Origin: Rhizobium sp. NLR16a
GTDB lineage: Bacteria; Pseudomonadota; Alphaproteobacteria; Rhizobiales; Rhizobiaceae
Reading direction: 5' to 3'
NCBI RefSeq assembly: GCF_017948245.1
Contig: NZ_CP072867.1
Coordinates: 455,705-519,704 of the forward strand
Length of the DNA stretch: 64,000 bases
The position numbers and the translations under genes were made by a program. The notes under the pieces are model-generated. The model made no database searches. It was not told the DNA's origin and saw only the letters and a program-made list of their open reading frames with translations. This document shows positions 18,903-27,764 of the stretch, piece by piece. The first letter of the stretch is position 1; each line of letters begins with the position of its first letter.

Positions 18903-20003
18903 CTACCAGACAAGACCGCGAGCCGCGACCTCTTCGACGCGGGTCACCACGCCAGCCCGATGAAACACCATCGTATCGAACAGGTTGGACACCACGCAGG
19001 TGTGGTTCGGGATGATGAAGAGCTTTTCGCCGATCTGCGGCCGGGGGCCGGTGCAGTTCGACAGATCGATCACGCCGTGTTCTTCCGAGAGGCTGGTGAT
19101 GCGTGCCTGGGGATAACCGACGATCAGGCCGTAATCGCTGAAGCCCTGAAGATCCGATGTCAGCGCCTTTGAGCCGGCATCGATGACGGCGCGGTCGGCG
19201 TTCGGGCGTGACACGACCGTTGCCAGCACATGCATGGCGCAATCGTCCTCGGTGCAATGGCCCATGCGCACCATCTGGCGGTCGTTGTAGATATAGGTGC
19301 CGGCGCGGTGTTCGGTGGCCGATGCGACGAGATGCGCCTCGAACAGGCTTGGCGTTCCGCCATTGCTGACGATCGGGCAGGTTATGCCTTCGGATTGCAG
19401 GCGGCTCACTGTTTCGGCGATGAAGGCTTCCACGGCGGCGGCCGATTGCGGCTTCGGATAGGTGACGATGCCGCCGAAGGTGAGGCCGTCGGCTGCGGCT
19501 ATGCGCTTGGCGAGCGAGGCTGCTTCCTCCGGCGTCTGCACGCCGCAGCGGCCGGCGCCGGTGTCGCACTCTACAAGCACCGTCAGCGGCTTATGTCCGG
19601 AAAAATGTGCGGCGAGCCCGTCGACCGTCACTTCGCTGTCGGCGACGACTTTCAGGGCTGGAATGCGCTCGTTCAGCCTGGCCAGGCGCTCGAGCTTCTG
19701 CTGGCCGAGGATGTTGAAGGTGATGAGGATGTCGCCGAAGCCGGCTTCGGCAAAGACCTCGGCTTCCGTCACCTTCTGGCAATTGATGCCCTTGGCGCCG
19801 GCGGCAACCTGCGCGACGGCGAGCGCCGGAATCTTGTGCGTCTTGATATGCGGGCGGAAGTTCAGGCCGTGCTCGTCCATATAGGATTGAACGCGGGCGA
19901 TGTTTGCAGCCAGCCGGTCTTCGTCGATAATAGGGCGCGGCGTCGAGAGATCGGCGATCCTCTCCCCTGCCTTGGCGACGACGGCGAAGCTGTTGTCATG
20001 CAT
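18903..20003 (-). CDS. D-threonine-aldolase / D-serine-dehydratase-like PLP enzyme
   Basis: A 366-residue fold-type III PLP enzyme. The alanine-racemase-like N-terminal barrel has the PLP lysine in FRPHIKTHKIPA. The C-terminal domain has the metal-binding His-x-Cys in IPNHTCVVSNLFDTM. This layout fits metal-activated enzymes acting on D-beta-hydroxy amino acids (D-threonine aldolase, DSD1). It begins directly after the stop of the upstream M81 gene (no gap), so the two are coupled. Substrate unproven. Confidence 0.82.
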   Translation of the reverse strand: MHDNSFAVVAKAGERIADLSTPRPIIDEDRLAANIARVQSYMDEHGLNFRPHIKTHKIPALAVAQVAAGAKGINCQKVTEAEVFAEAGFGDILITFNILGQQKLERLARLNERIPALKVVADSEVTVDGLAAHFSGHKPLTVLVECDTGAGRCGVQTPEEAASLAKRIAAADGLTFGGIVTYPKPQSAAAVEAFIAETVSRLQSEGITCPIVSNGGTPSLFEAHLVASATEHRAGTYIYNDRQMVRMGHCTEDDCAMHVLATVVSRPNADRAVIDAGSKALTSDLQGFSDYGLIVGYPQARITSLSEEHGVIDLSNCTGPRPQIGEKLFIIPNHTCVVSNLFDTMVFHRAGVVTRVEEVAARGLVW

Positions 20004-21479
20004 CTAGGCGGCTCCGCGTTGTAGCCCGTGTGGATCGGCCACGATCGGCCAGATGGTCTTCGGCGCTCGCCGGTACGGCGTCGTCGCAGGATTATTGGGA
20101 TAAGGCGTTCCGGCGGAGCAGTAAAGGATTTCCGCGGCGATCCTCGAGAAGGACGCGAAGAAGTGGTTGGTGGATTTGATCACCAGGATCTTCTGCTTCG
20201 TCGGATCGATGCCCATCACCGAAAACAGGCTCGGATCGAAGCTCTGGGCGCGCGTCGAATTCAGGATGATGTCGATGCCGTTAAGCACGATATGGGCGGC
20301 ATCGCCGAAGGGCACCAGGCTCTCGCCGAACCGCATCTCGGCATTCCTGACCAGCTTGACGATCTTGACGGTGCCGTCGATCGGGTTGCCGGTGCCGGGC
20401 GCCGACTTGGCGCCGAAGCGCAGCGGAATTTCCGCGCCCTCGCCTGCCGCAAAGCAAATCTGGACGGCCATCGGATCCCAGATGGTGCCGACCGCCGCAC
20501 TCGTGACGCCGCGGGCCATCAGTTCTGCGAGAATAACAGTCGCATCCCCTGCCGTGCCGCCACCCGGATTGTCCCAGACATCGGCGATGACGACGGGCCA
20601 TGCGGTTGCGGCGATTGCGCGCGCGACGGCTTGCCTCTCGTCGATTTGCGGCACCATGAAGGTGCCGCGCTTGGAAAACAGTTCGAGGCCGAGTTCGCGC
20701 GCCAGCGCCGCGCCCTTTTCCGGTCTGTTGTCGGTCACGACAAGCAGCTTCGTTCCCATTTCGGGAACGTCGCCGACCATGAAGCCGTGGACCACTGAAA
20801 TCGACAGGATCTCGGGGTCGTCCTTTTCGATCTGCATGATCTTGTCGACGAAGGAGCGCATGGGTTCGCGCGAGGTCGGGAAGACATCGATCATCCGGCA
20901 GTCGAACACCGACATGACCGGCTTCACCCGGCCTTCCAATGTGTCGACGGTGATGCGCCAGAGGTCCTCGGCGCGGTCGACGAAGTCGGTATGCGGAAAT
21001 TCCTTGAAATAGACGGCGAAATCGACTGCGGCGACGCGTTTTGCCGTGAGATGGCTGTGTGGGTCGAGTTCGGCTGAGATGAGCACGTCAGGTCCGACGA
21101 TCTCGCGCATGCGCTGGAGAAGATCGCCTTCGGAATCCTCATATCCCGCCGCCACCATGGCGCCATGCAGGCCCATGACGACGGCATCGACAGGCATTGC
21201 CGCCCGGAGTTGGCCAAGGATTTCGTCGCGCAGTTCCTCATAGGTGGCCCGGTTGACGAGGCCGGCGGGGTCGGCCCAGGTGGCGGTTCCCTCGATCAGC
21301 TCCCATCCCTTCTCTTTGGCGACGCGCCTGCCGACGGTGATCGGCGCGGTGCAGAGCGTCGGCGTTTCGGGATGCTGGCCGGGCGGGGCATAGAGTGAGG
21401 CTTCGAAGGCGCGGCGATCCACGCAGATCGGGGAGAAGGTGTTGGTCTCGGTCGCCAGTGCTGCCGTGAAAATGCGCAA
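20004..21479 (-). CDS. M81 family metallopeptidase (MlrC-like)
   Basis: A 491-residue protein. The N-terminal MlrC domain has FTAALATETNTFSP and VVMGLHGAMVAAGYEDSEGD; the metal-binding segment ISAELDPHSHLT follows. The C-terminal domain has VIADVWDNPGGGTAGDATV. MlrC hydrolyses linear microcystin fragments, but the family is widespread and most members have unknown substrates. It lies 30 bases downstream of the NTF2-like gene and is immediately followed by the PLP enzyme, suggesting hydrolysis of an amide before aldol cleavage or dehydration. Confidence 0.85.
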   Translation of the reverse strand: MRIFTAALATETNTFSPICVDRRAFEASLYAPPGQHPETPTLCTAPITVGRRVAKEKGWELIEGTATWADPAGLVNRATYEELRDEILGQLRAAMPVDAVVMGLHGAMVAAGYEDSEGDLLQRMREIVGPDVLISAELDPHSHLTAKRVAAVDFAVYFKEFPHTDFVDRAEDLWRITVDTLEGRVKPVMSVFDCRMIDVFPTSREPMRSFVDKIMQIEKDDPEILSISVVHGFMVGDVPEMGTKLLVVTDNRPEKGAALARELGLELFSKRGTFMVPQIDERQAVARAIAATAWPVVIADVWDNPGGGTAGDATVILAELMARGVTSAAVGTIWDPMAVQICFAAGEGAEIPLRFGAKSAPGTGNPIDGTVKIVKLVRNAEMRFGESLVPFGDAAHIVLNGIDIILNSTRAQSFDPSLFSVMGIDPTKQKILVIKSTNHFFASFSRIAAEILYCSAGTPYPNNPATTPYRRAPKTIWPIVADPHGLQRGAA

Positions 21480-21509
21480 GAAAGTGGCCTTCTTCTTATC
21501 GGCTCCGCT

Positions 21510-21992
21510 TCAACCCATCGGGTTCGGCAGGTAGCCGGTGAAACCTGAGATCTTCCAGCGTCCCTCGTGCAGCCTGCAATAATAGAGTGTCTGCCATTGC
21601 AGGACATCGCGGGTGCCGTCCGCCTTGGTAATGCCGCCGTCGAATTTCTTGCGAACCAGCGCCGTGTCGCCTTCGATCTCGATATCTTCGAGCGTCGTCG
21701 TGGTGAAGATCGCTGTGCGCGCATCTTCAGCGAAGCTCTGTTTGGCGAAATCCTCCGCCTGCCTCAGCCACTCGTCGCGATAGGCTTTGAGCGTCGGGAA
21801 AGCGAGCCGCCATTTGTCGGGGTTTGTCTCCTTGCGGCCATCGATGCCGATGAAGCCATCTTCCACGAAGTCATGCTCCACCATCGACCAATCAGCGGCC
21901 AGAAAGGCATCGATATCGCGGGGAACGAGCATCTCCCAGATCGCGTGGCGGGCGCTATCGGATGGGAAAGGATTCTGGAATGGATCGCGCAT
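21510..21992 (-). CDS. NTF2-like / SnoaL-type fold protein
   Basis: A 160-residue soluble protein whose strand-rich pattern (DGFIGIDGRKE, RTAIFTTTTLEDIEIEGDTALVRKKF, WQTLYYCRLHEGRWKISGFTGYLP) suits an NTF2-like cone fold. Several His, Asp and Tyr residues could line a pocket, but no specific enzyme motif is seen. It is the first gene of the leftward operon with the M81 peptidase and PLP enzyme. Role inferred: auxiliary isomerase, hydrolase or binding protein of the same pathway. Confidence 0.65.
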   Translation of the reverse strand: MRDPFQNPFPSDSARHAIWEMLVPRDIDAFLAADWSMVEHDFVEDGFIGIDGRKETNPDKWRLAFPTLKAYRDEWLRQAEDFAKQSFAEDARTAIFTTTTLEDIEIEGDTALVRKKFDGGITKADGTRDVLQWQTLYYCRLHEGRWKISGFTGYLPNPMG

Positions 21993-22005
21993 GGCTGCCC
22001 CGGAT

Positions 22006-22019
22006 TGAAATTCTTTTCA
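22006..22019. promoter_or_regulatory. Palindrome TGAAA-N4-TTTCA in the divergent promoter, candidate RpiR operator
   Basis: TGAAATTCTTTTCA lies in the 110-base region between the leftward NTF2-like gene (start 21992) and the rightward ridA (start 22103). The second gene of the rightward operon encodes an RpiR regulator, and inverted TGAAA repeats are common in operators of that family. A related site is at 9942-9958. Confidence 0.45.
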
Positions 22020-22102
22020 TAAAACGCGTTTTTCACTGGTCAAATTCTGCTTTCTATGGTCACTTGTCAACTTATCAAGAAAATAATTTGCAAGGACTTT
22101 GA

Positions 22103-22492
22103 ATGCCAATCAAGCGCTATGGCACTGTTCAAACCGGCGCCGGCGGCAAGGCGCTGCCTTTCGCGCGCGCCGTCGAAGCTGACGGATGGCTCTATGTTTC
22201 CGGGCAGGTTGCGATGGAAGATGGCGAGATCATCGACGGCAACATCATCGCCCAGACCCACAAGACGATCGCCAATGTTCTGGATATCCTCGAGGAAGCC
22301 GGTTACGGCGTCGAGGATGTCGTGCGCGTCGGCGTCTGGCTCGATGATCCCCGCGACTTCTGGACCTTCAACAAGATCTACCAGGAATATTTCGGCGAGC
22401 ATCCGCCGGCGCGCGCCTGTGTGCAATCGTCGATGATGGTCGATTGCAAGGTTGAGATCGATTGCGTGGCCTATAAGAAGAAGGGCGCGTAG
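22103..22492 (+). CDS. RidA family enamine/imine deaminase
   Basis: A 129-residue protein of the YjgF/YER057c/UK114 family. Marks are LPFARAVEADGWLYVSGQV, the central DDPRDFWTFNKIYQEYFGEHPPARACVQ with the conserved Arg, and MVDCKVEIDCVAY at the end. RidA hydrolyses reactive enamine/imine intermediates released by PLP enzymes, which fits the divergent PLP enzyme at 18903. CAAGGACTTTGA precedes the ATG. Confidence 0.88.
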   Translation: MPIKRYGTVQTGAGGKALPFARAVEADGWLYVSGQVAMEDGEIIDGNIIAQTHKTIANVLDILEEAGYGVEDVVRVGVWLDDPRDFWTFNKIYQEYFGEHPPARACVQSSMMVDCKVEIDCVAYKKKGA

Positions 22493-22514
22493 CGAACAAT
22501 CGGAGGGAGGCGGT

Positions 22515-23378
22515 TTGGATATCTTTTCGACATTGCAGGAAGATAAGAGCCGGCTTTCTCCTTCGGAAAACCGCATCGCGGAGATCATCGTCAACGATTT
22601 CGAGTTTGCGGTGAATGCCTCGATCATCGAGCTCGCCGAACGCGCGGAGGTCTCGCCGCCGACTGTCACCCGCTTCTGCCGGCGGCTCGGCTGCGAGAGC
22701 TTTTCCGATTTCAAGGTGCAGCTCGCCCGCACCGCCCATATCGGCGTGCGCTATCTGAAGCCGGAATCGAAAAGCACCGATCCGGCCGATGTCGCCCAGG
22801 ATATCATCACCAAGGCGCAGAACGCGCTCTTCCTCCTGCACCGCTCGCTCGATCTCGCGGCAATCGAAGCGGCCGTTTCGTTCATCGCCAAGGCCGATAT
22901 GATCTATGCCTTCGGCTCGGGCGGCAATTCGTCGATGATCGCCGACGAGCTGCAGAACCGCCTCTTCCGTCTCGGGCTTCGCATCACCGCCAGTTCCGAC
23001 CACAGCATGCAGCTGATGATGGCGGCCGCGGCCAAATCGGGCGACGTGCTGATCGGCTCGTCCTTCTCCGGGCGCAATATGGAGCTGGTGCGGGCCTTCG
23101 AGCTTGCCCGCGACACCAAGGTGAAGACGATCGCTTTGACCCAGACGGAGAGCCCGGTTGCCAAGGCCGCCGAAATCGTCGTGCCGATCGATCTTCCCGA
23201 GGGCAACAATATCTATCGCCCGACTTCGACGCGCATCGCCTACATCGCCATGGTCGATATTCTGGCGAGCTTGGTTGCCTACGCCGTTCAGCCGAAAGCG
23301 ACGGTGACCCTGCGGCGCATCAAACAGCAGCTCGTCCTTCACCGGGACGGCGACGACCGGCAATTGCTTGGAGACTGA
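22515..23378 (+). CDS. RpiR/MurR family transcriptional regulator
   Basis: A 287-residue regulator. The N-terminal HTH_6 (~1-77) has LSPSENRIAEIIVNDFEF and VSPPTVTRFCRRLGCESFSDFK. The C-terminal SIS domain (~125-260) has IYAFGSGGNSSMIADELQNR and SSFSGRNMELVRAFE. TTG 22515 is the likely start because GGAGG (22502-22506) lies nine bases upstream; an ATG at 22452 falls inside ridA. SIS domains sense phosphosugars, so a phosphorylated sugar or amino sugar is a possible inducer. It lies between ridA and an SDR gene. Confidence 0.85.
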   Translation: MDIFSTLQEDKSRLSPSENRIAEIIVNDFEFAVNASIIELAERAEVSPPTVTRFCRRLGCESFSDFKVQLARTAHIGVRYLKPESKSTDPADVAQDIITKAQNALFLLHRSLDLAAIEAAVSFIAKADMIYAFGSGGNSSMIADELQNRLFRLGLRITASSDHSMQLMMAAAAKSGDVLIGSSFSGRNMELVRAFELARDTKVKTIALTQTESPVAKAAEIVVPIDLPEGNNIYRPTSTRIAYIAMVDILASLVAYAVQPKATVTLRRIKQQLVLHRDGDDRQLLGD

Positions 23379-23403
23379 AGCATATGAACGGGAGCGACAA
23401 TCA

Positions 23404-24180
23404 ATGACTCAATCGATCGCCATCGTGACGGGCGCTGCAGGCGACATCGGCGCGGCGATTGCCGCGCGTCTCGCCGAGGACCATGATGTCGTTCTGCTTG
23501 CCGATATCGATGCGGCTGCTGCCGCCGCCGCGGCTTCGAAACTCGGGCCGGCGGAGCGTTTCGTCGCCGTCTGCTGCGATGTGACCAGCGAGGCGAGCAT
23601 TGCCGAATTGGCAGAACGCGCTGCCGGCAGCGGCGTCGTCCGAACCCTCGTCAACAATGCCGGGGCCGCCCGCGCCACCAGCCTGCACGAGACGACGCCC
23701 GAGATCTGGCGGGCCGACAATGCGCTCAATCTCGAAGCGGCATTCTTATGTTTCCGCGCCTTCGAACCGATGCTGAAGACCTCCAAGGGTTCGGTCGTCA
23801 ACATCGCCTCGGTCAACGGCCTGCATGTCTTCGGCCATCCGGCCTATAGCGCCGCCAAGGCAGGCCTCTTGCATTTCACCCGGCTGGTCGCCGTCGAATA
23901 TGGCAAGTTCGGCATCCGCTCCAATGCGGTGGCGCCCGGCACGGTGAAGACGCAGGCCTGGGAAGCGCGCGCCGCCGCCAACCCGAACGTGTTCGAGGAG
24001 GCGCGCCGCTGGTACCCTCTGCAGCGCGTCGTCGATCCCAAGGACGTCGCCAATGCCGTGGCCTTCCTTGCCAGCCCATTGGCCGCGGCCATTACGGGCG
24101 TCTGCCTGCCCGTCGATTGCGGCCTGACGGCCGGCCAGGCCGAGCTGGCGCGAACCTTCTCGCAATCAGAACATTACTGA
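23404..24180 (+). CDS. SDR family oxidoreductase
   Basis: A 258-residue classical short-chain dehydrogenase: TGAAGDIGAAIAARL (TGxxxGxG), NNAGAAR, catalytic Ser in IASVNGLHVFGH and the YSAAK motif (Tyr-x-x-x-Lys), then VAPGTVKT. ATG 23404 follows CGGGAGCGAC. It probably oxidises or reduces a hydroxyl group of an intermediate of the RpiR-controlled pathway. The MFS gene follows after nine bases. Confidence 0.85.
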   Translation: MTQSIAIVTGAAGDIGAAIAARLAEDHDVVLLADIDAAAAAAAASKLGPAERFVAVCCDVTSEASIAELAERAAGSGVVRTLVNNAGAARATSLHETTPEIWRADNALNLEAAFLCFRAFEPMLKTSKGSVVNIASVNGLHVFGHPAYSAAKAGLLHFTRLVAVEYGKFGIRSNAVAPGTVKTQAWEARAAANPNVFEEARRWYPLQRVVDPKDVANAVAFLASPLAAAITGVCLPVDCGLTAGQAELARTFSQSEHY

Positions 24181-24189
24181 CCGAGATAG

Positions 24190-25413
24190 ATGCGCCGCCT
24201 CTTTCCCGACGTCTTCCGCAATCCGGCAATCCGCGCCAGCATGATCGCCATATTCACTTTCGGAATGGCGGGGGCGATGACCGCGCCCTATCGCTCGATC
24301 GTCGGCATCCGCGAGTTGGGGCTGAGCGACGGTCTCTATTCCATCCTGGCCTTTGCTTCGGCGGCGGTGAACGTGGTCGTCAGCGTTCTGCTCGGCAATC
24401 TCGCCGACCGGCTGGGCGAGTACCGTTCGGCGATGATCGGCGCCTGCATTTTCGGCATCGTCGGCTACGGCGTGGTCTATGCCTTTCCGAGCGCGGCCGT
24501 CTTCGTCGGCAGCGCGCTGCTGCCACTTCCGATCTACGGCGCGCTGAATTCACTGCTTTTCGCCAATGCGCGGGCGGCGATGCAGGGCATGAACCGGGAG
24601 GACATGGTGACGGCGAACTCGGGCGTGCGCGCCATGATCTCGCTATCCTGGGTGCTGATCCCCGGCATGACTGGCCTTCTGCTTTCGGGCGCATCGAGCA
24701 TGCTGCCGGCCTATCTCTTTGCCGCCCTCTCCTGTCTCTTATGCCAGGGCATCATCCTCTTCGCCCTGCCGAAGCGCGCGGCAACGGAGATCGACACCAT
24801 CGACCATCTTTCCCATCTCGGCGCCCTGCGGCAGGTGATTTCGCCGGGGATTTCGGCGCACATCATCGGGGTGGCGCTGATCACCAGCACGCTGCATCTC
24901 AACGATGCGCTGCTGCCGTTGATCGCTACCGGCGCGGCGCATGGTGCACTCAGCGATGTCGGCATTCTGGTCGGGATCGTCGCCTTGCTCGAGATCGTCT
25001 TCATCATCGTCTGGTCGCGGATAGCGCGGCAGGCCGGTCAGATGACCGCGCTTGCCGCCGGCACGATCGTCTATGCCGTCTTCCTCGGCCTTCTCGGCTT
25101 TGCCTCCGCGCCGTGGCATCTCTACGCGCTCACCTTGCTCGCCGGTATCGGCGCGGCGGCGATCATCAGCATCCCGATCACCTATCTGCAGGATCTCATC
25201 GCCGACCGGCCGGGGCTCGGCAGTGCACTAATCTCCGTCAACGTCTTTGCGAGTGCGGGCATCGGGGCGCTGGTCTTTGCCGCCGGCACCTATGTGACCG
25301 GATACTCCGGGACCGCCATGCTGAGCGCCGTCACCGGATTGTCGGGGATTACGATCCTCGGCCTGCCGCAGCGACGAAATGCCGTTGCGCCTGTCGACGC
25401 CGAGCTTCGATAA
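24190..25413 (+). CDS. MFS transporter (sugar efflux SetA-like)
   Basis: A 407-residue, 12-helix transporter. Motif A after helix 2 reads GNLADRLGEYRSAMIG. The layout (MTAPYRSIVGIRELGLSDGL, helices paired 6+6) resembles the sugar efflux SetA/B group of the major facilitator superfamily. It starts nine bases after the SDR gene. It could import the pathway substrate or export a by-product; direction is not readable. Confidence 0.8.
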   Translation: MRRLFPDVFRNPAIRASMIAIFTFGMAGAMTAPYRSIVGIRELGLSDGLYSILAFASAAVNVVVSVLLGNLADRLGEYRSAMIGACIFGIVGYGVVYAFPSAAVFVGSALLPLPIYGALNSLLFANARAAMQGMNREDMVTANSGVRAMISLSWVLIPGMTGLLLSGASSMLPAYLFAALSCLLCQGIILFALPKRAATEIDTIDHLSHLGALRQVISPGISAHIIGVALITSTLHLNDALLPLIATGAAHGALSDVGILVGIVALLEIVFIIVWSRIARQAGQMTALAAGTIVYAVFLGLLGFASAPWHLYALTLLAGIGAAAIISIPITYLQDLIADRPGLGSALISVNVFASAGIGALVFAAGTYVTGYSGTAMLSAVTGLSGITILGLPQRRNAVAPVDAELR

Positions 25414-25488
25414 ATCAGGCGAAGAATCCCGCTTTCATCGCCACCCGTCTTGTGACAAGGGTGATGCTTCACTTGCTTCGAAGGCGAC

Positions 25489-26691
25489 ATGAAGGCGATC
25501 TCCGGCACGAATCTCGAGCAGGCCAAGTCTCACAACCGGCGCGTGGTGATCGAGGCTGTGCGCACCCACGGTCCGCTGTCGCGGGCGGCGATTGCCCGAA
25601 TGACGGCGCTGACGCCGCAGACCGTCTCCAATATCGTCGAGGAGCTGGAGAGCTCGCAGCTTCTCGTTGCGGCCGAGGCTCAGAAGCTGGCGCGAGGCCA
25701 GCCGATCATTCCCTACAGCATCAATCCGCATGGTGCCTATTCGATCGGCCTGGAGCTTGGCCGTCGACGCGCCAGCGGTGTGCTGACGGACCTCTCGGGC
25801 GCCGTCTGCGCCCGCATCGAGCACCAGGTCGAACAGGCCGATCCGCAACAGGCCATGCCGGCGCTGCAAACAATCGTCGAGGATCTTCAAGAGGCTTTCG
25901 TCTTCGATCGAAACAGGCTGCTCGGCGTCGGCATCGCCCTGCCCGGCCGCTACGCCGATGGCGGCACCACGTCTCTCAGCCCGCACAGCCTGCCGGGCTG
26001 GCAGGATTTCCCGGTCGGGCATGCACTGGAACAACGGGTCGGAGTGCCGGTCCTCGTCGAGAACGACGCGACGGCGGCCGCAATCGGCGAGCGTCTTCAC
26101 GGTGTCGCCCGCGGCCTCGGCAGTTTCGTCTATCTGTTTCTGGCCGGCGGCGGCGGCATCGGCGCCGGAATGTTTCTCGACGGCCACCTCTACAAGGGCA
26201 GCCGCAACAATGCCGGCGAGATCGGTCATATCATCGTCGAGCCGCATGGCAGGCTCTGCAGCTGCGGCAAGCGCGGCTGCCTGGATCGCTATCTCTCGCC
26301 CTCGGTCGCCTACGAATTCATGGGCATCGCCAATGCCGGGGAGCTTTCCCCCGACGATCTCGATGCGCTGATCGCCGAGGGACGTGAAGGCCTGGATGCG
26401 TGGCTCGATCAGGCCGTCGAGCCGCTGCGCCAGACCGTCGATTTTCTGGAGCTCGCCTTCGATCCGCAGACCATCGTGCTTGGCGGCAGCATCCCGACGT
26501 CACTGATGCGCCGGCTGGCCGAACGGCTGGAGCCGCTGCATGATCCGCTCGATCCCGGCCGGAAGCGGACGCTGCTCCGCATCATGATCGGCATGACCGG
26601 CAAGGATACGGCGATCCTCGGCGCAGCCGCCCTGCCGATCTTTTCCGAAACCAATCCGCGCTTCGACGTCCTGCAAAAGCCGGTCGGCTGA
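25489..26691 (+). CDS. ROK family transcriptional regulator / sugar kinase homologue
   Basis: A 400-residue protein. The N-terminal winged helix (~15-75: GPLSRAAIARMTALTPQTVSNIVEEL) is followed by the ROK domain. The domain has VGIALPGRY, VENDATAAAIGE, GGGIGAGMFLDG and the zinc motif ending CSCGKRGCLDRY. The HTH identifies a NagC/XylR-like repressor rather than a kinase. It lies 75 bases after the MFS gene on the same strand and may belong to the same operon. Confidence 0.88.
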   Translation: MKAISGTNLEQAKSHNRRVVIEAVRTHGPLSRAAIARMTALTPQTVSNIVEELESSQLLVAAEAQKLARGQPIIPYSINPHGAYSIGLELGRRRASGVLTDLSGAVCARIEHQVEQADPQQAMPALQTIVEDLQEAFVFDRNRLLGVGIALPGRYADGGTTSLSPHSLPGWQDFPVGHALEQRVGVPVLVENDATAAAIGERLHGVARGLGSFVYLFLAGGGGIGAGMFLDGHLYKGSRNNAGEIGHIIVEPHGRLCSCGKRGCLDRYLSPSVAYEFMGIANAGELSPDDLDALIAEGREGLDAWLDQAVEPLRQTVDFLELAFDPQTIVLGGSIPTSLMRRLAERLEPLHDPLDPGRKRTLLRIMIGMTGKDTAILGAAALPIFSETNPRFDVLQKPVG

Positions 26692-26696
26692 CGCCC

Positions 26697-27611
26697 TTAC
26701 CCGCCTGCCGGCAGCCTCGCATCTGCTTGGAGCGCGCGACGGGCCAGAGGTCGTGCAAAGATGACCACGTTGCCGAGAAGCGTCAGCGCCAGGCCGATCA
26801 GGCCGAGGCTGGTCCAGTGGTAGCCCTCGAAGATCGTCGACAATGACAGGGCGACGATCGGGAACAGGACGGTGGCATAGGCGGCGCGTGAGGAGCCGAT
26901 GCGGGAGACCAGCATGAGATAGGCGGTGAAACCGATCACCGATCCGATTGCCGCGAGATAGAGCAAGGCGGCGAGATAGGTGATGTCAGGCGGCGTCACG
27001 ATCGGCGTTTGCGTTAGGGCAATCAGCAACAGGAGAACGACCGCGCCATAGGTCATGCCCCAGCCATTGGCGGTCAGCGGTGAAATTCCCGCCGCGCTGT
27101 TTCGACGCGAGGCCATATTGCCGAGCGAGAAGAACAGCGTGCCGAGCGCCGCGAGCCCGATCCCTTTCAACGTGCCCACATTGAAATCGACGACAACCTC
27201 CTCTGCGAACAGCAGCAGCAGGCCGGTGGCGCCGAGCGCTGCCGCGAGCAGCGTGCGGCCTGTAATGCGGTCGCCGAAGAACAGGCGCGCATTGACGGCA
27301 TTGTAGATCGTTGCGAGCGAGAAGATGACGGAGATCAGCCCGGACGGGATGAAGCCGGCGGCGTTGTAGAAACAGATGAAATTGAGGCTGAACAGGCAGA
27401 GCGCTTGCGCCAGGATGAAAGGTTGGTCACGCAAGGCCGGCAACTTCAGCCGCCGCATGAAAGCCAGGATGGCAACGAGGATCACGGCTGCGAGCGCAAA
27501 TCTGTAAAAGACCGAGACCAGGACCGGCACGGGACCGACCTGGATCGCAATGGCGATCCAGGTCGTGCCCCATATGAGGACGGTCGCGATGAAGAGAGCG
27601 GCATTTGCCAT
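26697..27611 (-). CDS. EamA family (drug/metabolite) transporter
   Basis: A 304-residue membrane protein with ten predicted helices in two EamA repeats. The first opens ATVLIWGTTWIAIAIQVGPVPV; the second is around GIGLAALGTLFFSLGNMASRR. ATG 27611 follows GAGGATCACTCC and starts just before the first helix. Its promoter region is shared with the divergent AraC regulator at 27765, which may control it. Confidence 0.85.
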   Translation of the reverse strand: MANAALFIATVLIWGTTWIAIAIQVGPVPVLVSVFYRFALAAVILVAILAFMRRLKLPALRDQPFILAQALCLFSLNFICFYNAAGFIPSGLISVIFSLATIYNAVNARLFFGDRITGRTLLAAALGATGLLLLFAEEVVVDFNVGTLKGIGLAALGTLFFSLGNMASRRNSAAGISPLTANGWGMTYGAVVLLLLIALTQTPIVTPPDITYLAALLYLAAIGSVIGFTAYLMLVSRIGSSRAAYATVLFPIVALSLSTIFEGYHWTSLGLIGLALTLLGNVVIFARPLARRALQADARLPAGG

Positions 27612-27764
27612 GGAGTGATCCTCGTTTTCTCCATGAATAGGCGAACCGTGAGCCGGTCTCTTGCAGATTCTTGCTGTGAAATTCTTAGCCCCGGAGTTCC
27701 CGCTCGCCACGTCGGCCGTCCACCGCTATTGTTCGCAAGACGTCACGGGTGTGGGAAGAAATTG

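Noticed and set aside
24117..26387. 756-codon plus-strand frame overlapping the MFS and ROK genes
   Set aside because: Out-of-frame shadow rich in Arg/Ala/Gly/His; the MFS and ROK frames explain the region.
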